Part shown: positions 19,649-27,597 of the stretch, piece by piece
Numbering within the stretch: the first letter of the stretch is position 1
Layout of the letters: the number at the start of each line of letters is the position of its first letter
Source of the DNA: Microbacterium sp. MYb62
GTDB taxonomy: Bacteria > Actinomycetota > Actinomycetes > Actinomycetales > Microbacteriaceae
DNA length: 64,000 bases
Direction: 5' to 3'
NCBI RefSeq assembly: GCF_002979475.1
Contig: NZ_PCOY01000012.1
Span: forward strand, 1 to 64,000
Notes under the pieces: generated by a model
Database searches by the model: none
What the model was told of the DNA's origin: nothing
The model's input: the letters and a program-made list of their open reading frames with translations, nothing else
Position numbers and translations under genes: made by a program

Positions 19649-20857
19649 TCAGACGGCGTCGCTGGCGCGGTAGCGGGTGCTCGGGCGGCCCTTGGTCGAG
19701 TAGTCGAGTGCGCGCGTCGCCCGCCCGGACGCCGCGAGATGCTCGAGGTAGCGACGCGCACTCACCCGCGAGATGTCCAGGTCCCCGCCGATCTCGGTAG
19801 CCGAGGCGTCGGGACGCGCTGTGAGTGCCGTGGACACCCGATCGAGGGTCTCCGCGCTGAGCCCCTTGGGGAGGCCGAGCCGTTGGCGGAACGCGATGAT
19901 CGCATCCGCCGCCTCGACCCGCCGGACGACGTCGTGGAGCTCGGTGTGATCACGCAGCAGCAGCGTCGCCCCGATGTCGCCGGCATTCCCCGCACTTCCC
20001 GTGCTCCGCGCGACGAGCACATGCGACCCGACGATGACCGGGCGCCCCGCCGATTCCCCCTCGCGGAGCACGGTCGTCAGCTCGTCTCCCAGCACGTCGG
20101 ACGCCGCCGCACCGTCGAGGTCTGCAGCGTCCTTCTCCAGGAACCGCGCCGCGGCATCGTTCACGAGCGTGATCCGGCCCGCACCGTCGACGGTGATCAC
20201 GCCTTCGCTGAGACCGTGCAGGGTGGTCTCCTGGTTCTTCACGAGCGCGGCGATCTGGTGCGGTTCGAGTCGGTAGATGCGACGACGGATGATCGACGTG
20301 ACCCACGCGGAGCCGAACACGCCGAGCACCGCCGCTGCGAGCATGGCCGAGATCAACCAGACGAGGTTGGCGGTGAACTCCTCGTTCAGGTCGGACTCGA
20401 GGATGCCGACGGATGCGGTGCCGATCACGTCGCCGTCGTCATCGCGGATAGGGACCTTGACGCGCCAGGACGTGCCGAGCGTGCCGGTCTGGGTGCCGAC
20501 GTAGATCCCACCCGAGAGCGGGATCGACGGGTCGGTGGAGACCTTCTCGCCGATGCGCGCCGGATTCGGGTGCGAATAGCGGATGCCGTCTTCGTTGGCC
20601 ACGACGACGTAGGCGAGATCGGACGCCTCGCGGATGACCTCGGCGATGGGCTGGATCACGGTCGACGGCTCCATGTCATCGAACGCCGCATGCACGGTCG
20701 GCAGCGCGGCGATCGACTGGGCCACGGCCTGCATCCGGTCCTTGTACGCCTCGCGGAGGGCCTGCTCCTGGAATGCACCGGCCACGATGCCGGTCGCCAG
20801 GGTCACCAGGAACACGATCAGCGCCTGCAGCACGAGCAACTGCACGCGGAGCGTCAT
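19649..20857 (-). CDS. Membrane sensor-PAS-HTH fusion regulator (collapsed CitA/CitB-type system)
   Basis: A 402-residue protein with an unusual architecture. Residues 6-26 and 164-186 are membrane segments. Residues 27-163 form a CitA/DcuS-like extracytoplasmic sensor ending in GTSWRVKVPIRDDDGDVIG. Residues about 205-305 are a PAS domain (GLSEGVITVDGAGRITLVN), ending LLLRDHTELHDV. In a CitA kinase the phosphoacceptor helix and ATPase domain would follow. Here residues 326-398 (LGLPKGLSAETLDRV, then EIGGDLDISRVSARRYLEHL and TKGRPSTRYR) are instead the C-terminal helix-turn-helix domain of a CitB/DcuR-type response regulator. No H-box, ATPase motifs or receiver domain exist. The ATG at 20857 follows AGGTGG by 8 bases. 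It is divergent from tctCBA and probably its activator. Confidence 0.85.
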   Translation of the reverse strand: MTLRVQLLVLQALIVFLVTLATGIVAGAFQEQALREAYKDRMQAVAQSIAALPTVHAAFDDMEPSTVIQPIAEVIREASDLAYVVVANEDGIRYSHPNPARIGEKVSTDPSIPLSGGIYVGTQTGTLGTSWRVKVPIRDDDGDVIGTASVGILESDLNEEFTANLVWLISAMLAAAVLGVFGSAWVTSIIRRRIYRLEPHQIAALVKNQETTLHGLSEGVITVDGAGRITLVNDAAARFLEKDAADLDGAAASDVLGDELTTVLREGESAGRPVIVGSHVLVARSTGSAGNAGDIGATLLLRDHTELHDVVRRVEAADAIIAFRQRLGLPKGLSAETLDRVSTALTARPDASATEIGGDLDISRVSARRYLEHLAASGRATRALDYSTKGRPSTRYRASDAV

Positions 20858-20924
20858 CTTCGAGGCCACCTGATCATTCTGGCCCCTTCGCGGGTGCCGT
20901 GCGAGCGGGGACGAGAGCTGCTCG

Positions 20925-20963
20925 CGACCAATAGTTCCGAAACTCCGACCAATGGTTTCCGAA
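20925..20963. promoter_or_regulatory. Direct-repeat operator between the fused regulator and tctC
   Basis: CGACCAATAGTTCCGAA (20925-20941) is repeated as CGACCAATGGTTTCCGAA (20946-20963), offset by 21 bases, i.e. two helical turns. The repeats are AT-richer than their surroundings and end 2 bases before the -35 of the candidate tctC promoter, which is the usual place for an activator dimer. Confidence 0.65.
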
Positions 20964-20965
20964 GC

Positions 20966-20994
20966 TTGAGCGCGGGTGCGCGAGCTTCCAGGGT
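20966..20994 (+). promoter_or_regulatory. Candidate tctCBA promoter
   Basis: TTGAGC (20966-20971), 17 bases, CAGGGT (20989-20994). The -10 is weak, consistent with a promoter that needs an activator. The leader to tctC is about 33 bases and includes its GGAGGA site. Confidence 0.5.
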
Positions 20995-21032
20995 GGAGCC
21001 ACAGCACCACGAACGCTCAAGGAGGAGCGCAC

Positions 21033-22052
21033 ATGAAGAATGCACGCATCGGAACACTCGCCGCGTTGGCGGCGGTGGCCGCACTCACACTCACCTCGTG
21101 CGCCGGAGGCAGCGCGGCGACCGACGACGGGGGTGGGGACGCGGAGGTCGCCGCGATCACCGACGTCTCGATCGTCGTCCCGGCGGATCCCGGCGGGGGA
21201 TGGGACCAGACCGGACGGGCACTGTCGCAGGTGCTCACAGAGGACGACATCGTGAGCTCCGCGCCGGTGACGAACGTCGGCGGTGCGGGCGGTACGGTCG
21301 GGCTCGCCCAGCTCGCCAACGAGAAGGACCCGAACACGCTGATGGTGATGGGGCTGGTCATGGTCGGAGCGGTCGAGACGAACGCCTCGGCGGTGCGGAT
21401 CGAGGACACGACCCCGATCGCCCGTCTCACCGACGAACCGCTCGTGGTGGTGGTGCCCGCCGACTCGAAGTACGAGACGCTGAACGACCTCGTGGAGGAT
21501 GTCGTCGACAACGGGCAGTCCGTCACGATCACGGGCGGCTCCGCCGGAGGCGCCGACCACATCCTCGCCGGCCTCATGCTCGAAGAAGCGGGCCTCGACG
21601 GGGCGGAGATCGCGGAGAAGCTGAACTACACTCCGAACTCCGGCGGGGGAGAGGCCGTTCCCCTGCTCATCGGCGGCAAGGTGGCCGCGGGCATCTCGGG
21701 CGTCGGCGAGTTCGCCCAGCACATCGAGAGCGGCGCGCTGCGGGCGCTGGCGGTCTCGAGCGAGGAGCCGGTCTCGCAGCTCCCCGACGTCCCGACCATC
21801 ACCGACGAGGGCTACGACGTGGTCCTCACCAACTGGCGCGGCGTGATCGCCCCCGGCGGCATCTCCGACGGCGAGAAGGACGAGCTGGTGCGCGTGGTCA
21901 CCGAGCTGCACGAGTCCGCGGCCTGGACGGAGCAGTTGGAGACCAAGGGCTGGACCGACGCGTTCCTGGTCGGCGCGGAGTTCGACGACTTCCTCACCGG
22001 CAACATCGAGGAAGTCACGGCGACGCTGAAGAACATCGGGCTGGTGCAGTGA
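21033..22052 (+). CDS. tctC: Tripartite tricarboxylate transporter substrate-binding lipoprotein
   Basis: The extracytoplasmic binding protein of a TTT-family carrier. The 339-residue product has a lipoprotein signal peptide with the lipobox LTSCAG (Cys about residue 23) and the family features PADPGGGWDQTGRAL, VTNVGGAGGTVGLAQLAN and GAVETN. The ATG at 21033 follows AAGGAGGA. The ligand is probably a di- or tricarboxylate, but TctC proteins bind very diverse acids. Confidence 0.93.
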   Translation: MKNARIGTLAALAAVAALTLTSCAGGSAATDDGGGDAEVAAITDVSIVVPADPGGGWDQTGRALSQVLTEDDIVSSAPVTNVGGAGGTVGLAQLANEKDPNTLMVMGLVMVGAVETNASAVRIEDTTPIARLTDEPLVVVVPADSKYETLNDLVEDVVDNGQSVTITGGSAGGADHILAGLMLEEAGLDGAEIAEKLNYTPNSGGGEAVPLLIGGKVAAGISGVGEFAQHIESGALRALAVSSEEPVSQLPDVPTITDEGYDVVLTNWRGVIAPGGISDGEKDELVRVVTELHESAAWTEQLETKGWTDAFLVGAEFDDFLTGNIEEVTATLKNIGLVQ

Positions 22053-22053
22053 C

Positions 22054-22623
22054 ATGACGGTCCCCGCCTCATCGGGGACCGAGGAGCAGAGGGTGCGGGT
22101 CGACCACGACGGTCGGCCCGCACGCCGCGCTCCCTCCGTCCCCATCGGCGAGCTCGTGTTCGCCGGCATCATGGTCGCGCTCGGCGTCTTCGCCGTCGTC
22201 GGCATCTTCCTGATCCATGTCCCCGTCGGTATGAAGGCCGGTCCGACCGTCTTCCCGATCTTCGTCTCGGTCATCCTGCTCGCCTCCGCCGTCGCGGTGC
22301 TGATCGGCGTCCTGCGCGGCGAACGCGGCGGTGCGGAGGAGGCGGAGGACATCGATGAGAGCCTCCCCACCGACTGGGTCACCCTCGCCAAGCTCGCGGG
22401 GCTCGTCGTCGCGCATCTGCTGCTGATCGAGCCCCTGGGGTGGGCACCCGCGGCCGCTCTGCTGTTCGGCGGCGTCGCCTGGTCGCTCGCCGCCAAGCGC
22501 TGGTGGATGGCGTTCCTCATCGGGATCGTCGTCGCGCTCGTGATCCAGGTCGTCTTCGGCGGGCTGCTCGGCCTGTCGCTGCCCTGGGGCCCTGCTCTCG
22601 GCTGGCTCGGAAGGATGTTCTGA
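22054..22623 (+). CDS. tctB: Tripartite tricarboxylate transporter small membrane subunit
   Basis: A 189-residue protein with about four membrane segments (starting near residues 32, 66, 110 and 150) and a hydrophilic N-terminus of about 28 residues. The position between tctC and tctA, with 1-base spacing on one side and overlap on the other, fits TctB. The sequence of this subunit is poorly conserved, so the call rests mainly on context and topology. Confidence 0.88.
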   Translation: MTVPASSGTEEQRVRVDHDGRPARRAPSVPIGELVFAGIMVALGVFAVVGIFLIHVPVGMKAGPTVFPIFVSVILLASAVAVLIGVLRGERGGAEEAEDIDESLPTDWVTLAKLAGLVVAHLLLIEPLGWAPAAALLFGGVAWSLAAKRWWMAFLIGIVVALVIQVVFGGLLGLSLPWGPALGWLGRMF

Positions 22624-24170
22624 TGGACAGTTGGACCCTGCTCCTGGAAGGCTTCGCCACGGCGCTGCAGCCGCAGTACCTCGCGTTCGCGTTCCTCGGC
22701 GTCTTCGTCGGCACCGCGGTCGGTGTGCTCCCTGGCATCGGCCCCGCCATGACTGTGGCGCTGCTGCTTCCCCTCACCTACACGCTCGATCCGGCCGCCG
22801 CGCTGATCACCTTCGCCGGCATCTACTACGGCGGCATGTACGGCGGTTCGACGACGAGCATCCTCCTCAACACACCGGGCGAGTCGGCCTCGATAGTCAC
22901 GGCCATCGAGGGCAACAAGATGGCGAGGATGGGGCGTGGCGCAGCCGCGCTCGCCACCGCGGCCATCGGATCGTTCATCGCCGGCACCTTGGCGACGCTG
23001 GGGCTCACGCTGCTGGCGCCGCTGCTCGCACAGTTCGCGGTGAACCTCGGGCCGGCGGACTACGTCGCTCTCATCGTCATCGCCTTCATCACCGTCGGCG
23101 CCCTGATCGGCAACTCGATCTCACGAGGAATGCTCTCGCTGGGCGTCGGGCTGTTCCTCGGGCTCGTCGGCACCGACTGGCTCTCCGGGCAGCAGCGGTA
23201 CACGCTGGGGCTTCCTGCGCTGTCCGACGGCGTCGACATCGTCCTGGTCGCGGTCGGCCTGTTCGCCGTCGGGGAGACGTTCTACATCGCCGCCCGGATG
23301 CGGCATGGCGGCGTCGATGTCATCCCGGTCACGCGCGGATGGCGCTCCTGGATGACGAAGGCCGACTGGCGGAGGTCGTGGAAGCCGTGGTTGCGGGGAA
23401 CCGCGATCGGATTCCCGATCGGCACGATCCCCGCCGGCGGCGCGGATGTCGCGACGTTCCTGTCGTATGCGACCGAGCGCAAGCTGTCGAAGCACCGCGA
23501 CGAGTTCGGTCGTGGCGCGATCGAGGGCGTCGCCGGTCCGGAGTCGGCGAACAACGCGGCGGCCGCCGGCGTGCTCGTGCCGCTGCTGACGCTCGGCCTG
23601 CCGACCACTGCGACCGCGGCGATCATCCTCACGGCGTTCCAGTCGTACGGCATCCAGCCGGGGCCACTGCTGTTCGAGAGCCAGTCGAATCTGGTGTGGG
23701 CGCTGATCGCGAGCCTCTACATCGGCAACGTCATCCTGATCGTGCTCAATCTGCCGCTCGTGGGGATGTGGGTGAAGCTGCTGCAGATCCCGCGGCCGTA
23801 CCTGTACGCCGGCATCCTCCTGTTCGCGGTCTTCGGGGCGTATGCGCTGCACAGCTCGCCGTCGGACATCGTGATCCTCCTGATCGTCGGCATCCTCGGG
23901 TACTTCATGCGGCGGTACGGCTACCCGGTGGCGCCACTGGTGGTCGGGATGATCCTGGGGCCGATGGCCGAGGAGCAGCTGCGCAAGGCGCTGCAGCTGA
24001 GCCAGGGAGATCTGAGCACGCTGGTGATGCAGCCGTTCGCGGCCATCGCGTACGGGGTACTCGCGCTGCTGATCGTCGGCGGACTGTGGCTGCGCCGTCG
24101 GCAGCGCCGGTACGAGCAGGCGCTCACGGAGTCGATCGCCGTGCCGATCAAGGCGGACTCCGAGGTCTGA
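22623..24170 (+). CDS. tctA: Tripartite tricarboxylate transporter large permease
   Basis: The 515-residue permease has about 11-12 membrane segments and the TctA signatures [24 protein letters not shown] and [20 protein letters not shown] near the N-terminus, then [15 protein letters not shown]. Its ATG overlaps the tctB stop (TGATG). With tctC and tctB it forms a sodium- or proton-driven carboxylate importer. Confidence 0.95.
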   Translation: MDSWTLLLEGFATALQPQYLAFAFLGVFVGTAVGVLPGIGPAMTVALLLPLTYTLDPAAALITFAGIYYGGMYGGSTTSILLNTPGESASIVTAIEGNKMARMGRGAAALATAAIGSFIAGTLATLGLTLLAPLLAQFAVNLGPADYVALIVIAFITVGALIGNSISRGMLSLGVGLFLGLVGTDWLSGQQRYTLGLPALSDGVDIVLVAVGLFAVGETFYIAARMRHGGVDVIPVTRGWRSWMTKADWRRSWKPWLRGTAIGFPIGTIPAGGADVATFLSYATERKLSKHRDEFGRGAIEGVAGPESANNAAAAGVLVPLLTLGLPTTATAAIILTAFQSYGIQPGPLLFESQSNLVWALIASLYIGNVILIVLNLPLVGMWVKLLQIPRPYLYAGILLFAVFGAYALHSSPSDIVILLIVGILGYFMRRYGYPVAPLVVGMILGPMAEEQLRKALQLSQGDLSTLVMQPFAAIAYGVLALLIVGGLWLRRRQRRYEQALTESIAVPIKADSEV

Positions 24171-24207
24171 ATTCGAGACGGGAGGAGGCCGCGAGTAGGC
24201 TGATCCG

Positions 24208-25005
24208 GTGAGTGACGTACAGGCGAAGGCACGAGGGCCGCGCGCCTACACGACGTTCATCGGGATCGGCCTTCTCGCCGGTCTCCTCTCCGGGCTCTTC
24301 GGGGTCGGCGGCGGCACGGTCATCGTCCCGCTGCTGGTTCTCCTGCTCCACTTCGACCAGCGCCTCGCCGCCGGGACCTCGCTCGCGGCGATCGTGCCCA
24401 CGGCCAGCGTCGGCGTCATCTCGTACGCCACGACCGGGTCGGTGGCGTGGATCCCCGCGATCATCCTCGCGGCCGGCGCGGTGGTGGGCGCGCAGATCGG
24501 CACCCGTCTGCTCCCGCGCATCTCGCAGACGGCCCTGCGCTGGGGCTTCGTCGGATTCCTCGTCGTGGTGATCGTCAGCCTCTTCCTCGTCATCCCCTCC
24601 CGAGATGCGGCGTTCGAACTCTCCTGGCTCACCGGCATCGCCCTGGTCGGCGTGGGCGTCGCCACCGGCATCCTCGCCGGACTGATCGGCGTCGGAGGGG
24701 GAGTGATCGTCGTCCCGGTGCTGATGCTGGCCTTCGGCACGAGTGACCTGGTGGCCAAGGGCACCTCGCTGCTCATGATGATCCCGACCGCGATCTCCGG
24801 CACGATCGGCAATCTCCGCAACCGCAACGTGGATCTCCTGGCCGCGGCTCTCATCGGCGTCTCCGCCTGCACGACGACCGCGCTCGGCGCGTGGCTGGCG
24901 ACGATCGTGAACCCGACGCTGGGCAACATGCTCTTCGCGGCATACCTCGTCGTGATCGCGGTGCAGATGGCGATCAAGGCGATCAGAGGACGCAAGCGCG
25001 CCTGA
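24208..25005 (+). CDS. TauE/SafE family membrane permease
   Basis: A 265-residue protein with about eight membrane segments and the repeated family motif GLFGVGGGTVIVPLL (residues about 30-44) and GLIGVGGGVIVVPVL (about 157-171). Such proteins export sulfite, sulfoacetate or other small anions. The GTG at 24208 has TAGGCT six bases upstream and no Shine-Dalgarno, so the mRNA is probably leaderless and separate from tctCBA. The substrate is unknown. Confidence 0.85.
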   Translation: MSDVQAKARGPRAYTTFIGIGLLAGLLSGLFGVGGGTVIVPLLVLLLHFDQRLAAGTSLAAIVPTASVGVISYATTGSVAWIPAIILAAGAVVGAQIGTRLLPRISQTALRWGFVGFLVVVIVSLFLVIPSRDAAFELSWLTGIALVGVGVATGILAGLIGVGGGVIVVPVLMLAFGTSDLVAKGTSLLMMIPTAISGTIGNLRNRNVDLLAAALIGVSACTTTALGAWLATIVNPTLGNMLFAAYLVVIAVQMAIKAIRGRKRA

Positions 25006-25075
25006 TGACACCCGGATGAAAGGATCTTCATCCACGGCTCATCTGCGCATCATGATCGACGGGCATCATGGGGTC

Positions 25076-25381
25076 ATGACCTCCCCACGACGCCTCCTGA
25101 TCACCGGCGCGCTGATCGCGATCCCGGTCGCCTTCGCGGTCGGAAGCGTCGTGCTGGCGCAGATGCCCCCGTCTCCGCAGATCCCGACCGAGCCGATGTC
25201 GGTGCAGTTGGCACCGCCGGTGCCGACCGAGGAGCCGGCACCCGAGCCCCCGGCCGCGCCCGACACCACCGCCCCGGCCCCGGCTCCGGCGCCTGCTCCG
25301 GCACCGGCACCGGCACCGGCACCGGCACCCGCACCGAACGACGATGACAACGACGATGACGGCGGCGGCGACGATGACTGA
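25076..25381 (+). CDS. Small exported or membrane protein with Pro-Ala repeat and Asp-rich tail
   Basis: A 101-residue protein of no recognised family. Residues about 6-29 form one membrane segment or signal anchor. It continues with a Pro/Glu/Ala stretch, a run of Pro-Ala dipeptides, and an acidic C-terminus of Asp, Asn and Gly. There is no lipobox. The last 8 bases overlap the start of the next histidine kinase, so translation is coupled. It may be an accessory or sensing partner of that kinase; the acidic tail could bind cations. Function not established. Confidence 0.6.
   Translation: MTSPRRLLITGALIAIPVAFAVGSVVLAQMPPSPQIPTEPMSVQLAPPVPTEEPAPEPPAAPDTTAPAPAPAPAPAPAPAPAPAPAPNDDDNDDDGGGDDD
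25298..25327 (+). repeat. Tandem hexanucleotide repeat (CCGGCA)5
   Basis: Five perfect copies of CCGGCA encode Pro-Ala pairs in the small protein above, flanked by degenerate copies. Slippage would change length by two residues without a frameshift. Confidence 0.85.
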
Positions 25382-26936
25382 TGCTCCCACCCTGCCCCTC
25401 GACATCGGAGGGCACGATGCGTCGGTGCGCCAGGAGACGATGCCCGCACCGCAGGCGCAGGCTCCCGCCGGCGCACCGCTGCGCACGCTGCGACGTCGTA
25501 CCCTCCCCGCCCGCTGGAGGATCACGCTGTGGATCATCCTCAGCACGGCGATCACGCTCCTCGCGGTCGGCATGATCGGCCGCAGCATCTTCCTCGCGGG
25601 GGTCGAGCAGTCGGCCAACGCCGAGATCGAGCAGGAGGCCGCGGAGTTCTCCCGGTTCGCCGAGGATGCCGCGGTCGGCGGCCACACCACGGCGGAGGAT
25701 CTGGTGACCGAGTACGTCGCCCGCCAGTCCGTGCACGAGGACGAGGTGGTCGTCGCCGTGGTCGACGGGGCGGTGATCGCGGTCGCGAACGGCCGGGTGG
25801 AGGCGACGGATCCGTCGACGGTGTCGGCGGTGCCGGGAGGCGAGTCGCTCGTCACCCGCCTGCTCGGCGAGACCGCGACCTCGGGGGCGATGGACGCTCC
25901 CGAGGCGGGACCGCTGCGGTGGGGTCGGCTGGACTTCACCACCGGCGACGGCGACGGTGCCGTGCTGATCGTGCAGTACACGCAGGAGGCCAGGTCGCAG
26001 GTCGACGCCGGGTTCGCCACGATCGCGTGGGTCGCTCTGATCGGCATCCTGCTCAGCTCCGGTGTCGCGTGGCTCGTCGCCGGACAGATCCTGGCTCCCG
26101 TGCGAGAGGTGTACCGGGTCGCCCGCGACATCGGAGAGCACGACCTCTCGGCGCGAGTCCCGGTCGAGGGCACCGACGACATCGCGGCCGTGGCCACCAC
26201 CTTCAACCAGATGCTCGACCGGCTCGAGGCCGTGCATGCGACGCAGCAGCGGTTCGTGGATGATGCGGGCCACGAGCTGCGCACCCCGATCACGATCGTG
26301 CGCGGGCAGCTGGAACTGCTCAGCGAAGACCCCGAGGAGCGTGCGGCCACCCTGCGCCTCGTGAGCGACGAGCTCGACCGGATGAGCCGCATCGTCACCG
26401 ACCTGCTCGTGCTCGCCAGGGCGGAGCAGCCCGACTTCGTGCGGGTCGCGGACTGCGACATCGCCGCTCTCACGCTCGACATCGAGGCCAAGGCGCAGAA
26501 CCTCGGCGATCGTCGGTGGCAGCTCATGGAGGTGGCGGAGGGGACTGCGGCGCTCGACCCGCAGCGGGTCACCCAAGCCGTGCTCCAGCTCGCGGCGAAC
26601 GCGGTGCAGGTCACAGAGCCGGGCGACCGCATCCTCATCGGCTCGCGCTTCGACGGCGACGGTGCCGAGCGCCGGCTGCGGCTGTGGGTGCGCGACTCCG
26701 GCCCGGGGGTCGCGGCCGTCGACGCCGAGCGCATCTTCGAGCGCTTCGCCCGCGGCGACAGCTCCGGCGCGCGCCGGGGGTCGGGACTCGGGCTCGCGAT
26801 CGTGCGGGCGATCACCGACGGACACGGCGGCTCGGCCTGGGTCGACAGCGTGCTCGGGGACGGCGCCACCTTCGGCGTCGACCTCCCGGCCCCCACCCGC
26901 ACACGGCACGACGCCGTGGCAGAGAGGATCGAGTGA
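25374..26936 (+). CDS. Sensor histidine kinase (HAMP, HisKA, HATPase)
   Basis: A 520-residue membrane kinase: membrane segments at about 49-75 and 213-238 enclose an extracytoplasmic sensor of about 135 residues with no recognised fold. A HAMP domain spans about 239-290. The H-box DDAGHELRTPI has H300 as phosphoacceptor, and the ATPase domain has DSGPGV and GSGLGLAIVRAI. The ATG at 25374 overlaps the small upstream gene by 8 bases. It is paired with the response regulator that begins 1 base later. Confidence 0.9.
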   Translation: MTDAPTLPLDIGGHDASVRQETMPAPQAQAPAGAPLRTLRRRTLPARWRITLWIILSTAITLLAVGMIGRSIFLAGVEQSANAEIEQEAAEFSRFAEDAAVGGHTTAEDLVTEYVARQSVHEDEVVVAVVDGAVIAVANGRVEATDPSTVSAVPGGESLVTRLLGETATSGAMDAPEAGPLRWGRLDFTTGDGDGAVLIVQYTQEARSQVDAGFATIAWVALIGILLSSGVAWLVAGQILAPVREVYRVARDIGEHDLSARVPVEGTDDIAAVATTFNQMLDRLEAVHATQQRFVDDAGHELRTPITIVRGQLELLSEDPEERAATLRLVSDELDRMSRIVTDLLVLARAEQPDFVRVADCDIAALTLDIEAKAQNLGDRRWQLMEVAEGTAALDPQRVTQAVLQLAANAVQVTEPGDRILIGSRFDGDGAERRLRLWVRDSGPGVAAVDAERIFERFARGDSSGARRGSGLGLAIVRAITDGHGGSAWVDSVLGDGATFGVDLPAPTRTRHDAVAERIE

Positions 26937-26937
26937 G

Positions 26938-27597
26938 ATGCGCAGCATCCTGATCGCCGAAGACGATCCGCACATCACCTCCTTCGTCCGCCGCGGCCTG
27001 CGGGCGGCCGGCTACGAGACCGCCGAAGCAGCCGACGGACACACCGCCCTGCTGATGGCTCGCAGCGGCATGTTCGATCTGGTCCTGCTCGACATCGGGC
27101 TCGGCGGCATGGACGGCTTCGACGTGTTGGCGAACCTCCGCGGCGAGGGCGTCACGACTCCCGTCATCATCCTCACGGCCCGCGACTCGGTGATCGACAC
27201 CGTGCGGGGTCTGGAGAGCGGCGCGAACGACTACGTCACCAAGCCCTTCCAGTTCGCCGAGCTCATCGCCCGCGTGCGGTTGCGCATCGGCGACGGCGAG
27301 GGCCGTGCGGCCGGGCCGGTGCTCACGCACGGCGACGTGCGCGTGGACGTGCGGGCACGCACCGTCACGGTCGACGGCGATATGCGTGAGCTCACCTCAC
27401 GCGAGTTCGCGCTCCTCGAGGTGTTCCTCCAGAACGCCGGCCAGGTGCTGTCGCGCGACCAGCTGATCGGGCACGTCTGGGGGATGGATTTCGATCCGGC
27501 CTCCAACGTGGTCGACGTGTACGTGCGGGCACTGCGCGGCAAGATCGGCGTCGACCGCATCGAGACCGTGCGCGGGGCGGGATACCGATTCCGATGA
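26938..27597 (+). CDS. OmpR/PhoB-type response regulator
   Basis: A 219-residue regulator. The receiver domain has the acidic pocket E8-D9-D10, phosphoacceptor D52 (LVLLDIGL) and the conserved lysine in VTKPF. The C-terminal winged helix (about residues 130-219) has ELTSREFALLEVFLQNAGQVLSR and VVDVYVRALRGKI. It is cognate to the preceding kinase and overlaps the downstream SLC13 gene by 4 bases, so the system and a carrier are made together. Confidence 0.93.
   Translation: MRSILIAEDDPHITSFVRRGLRAAGYETAEAADGHTALLMARSGMFDLVLLDIGLGGMDGFDVLANLRGEGVTTPVIILTARDSVIDTVRGLESGANDYVTKPFQFAELIARVRLRIGDGEGRAAGPVLTHGDVRVDVRARTVTVDGDMRELTSREFALLEVFLQNAGQVLSRDQLIGHVWGMDFDPASNVVDVYVRALRGKIGVDRIETVRGAGYRFR

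Noticed and set aside
19649..20857. Possibility that the fused regulator is a frameshift or assembly artefact
   Set aside because: The frame is continuous through the junction, both halves keep good conserved sequence, and the start has a proper ribosome site. A deletion artefact in the assembly cannot be fully excluded without reads.
25261..25340. CCGGCA tandem repeat as a CRISPR-like array
   Set aside because: The units are six bases without spacers and encode Pro-Ala in frame.
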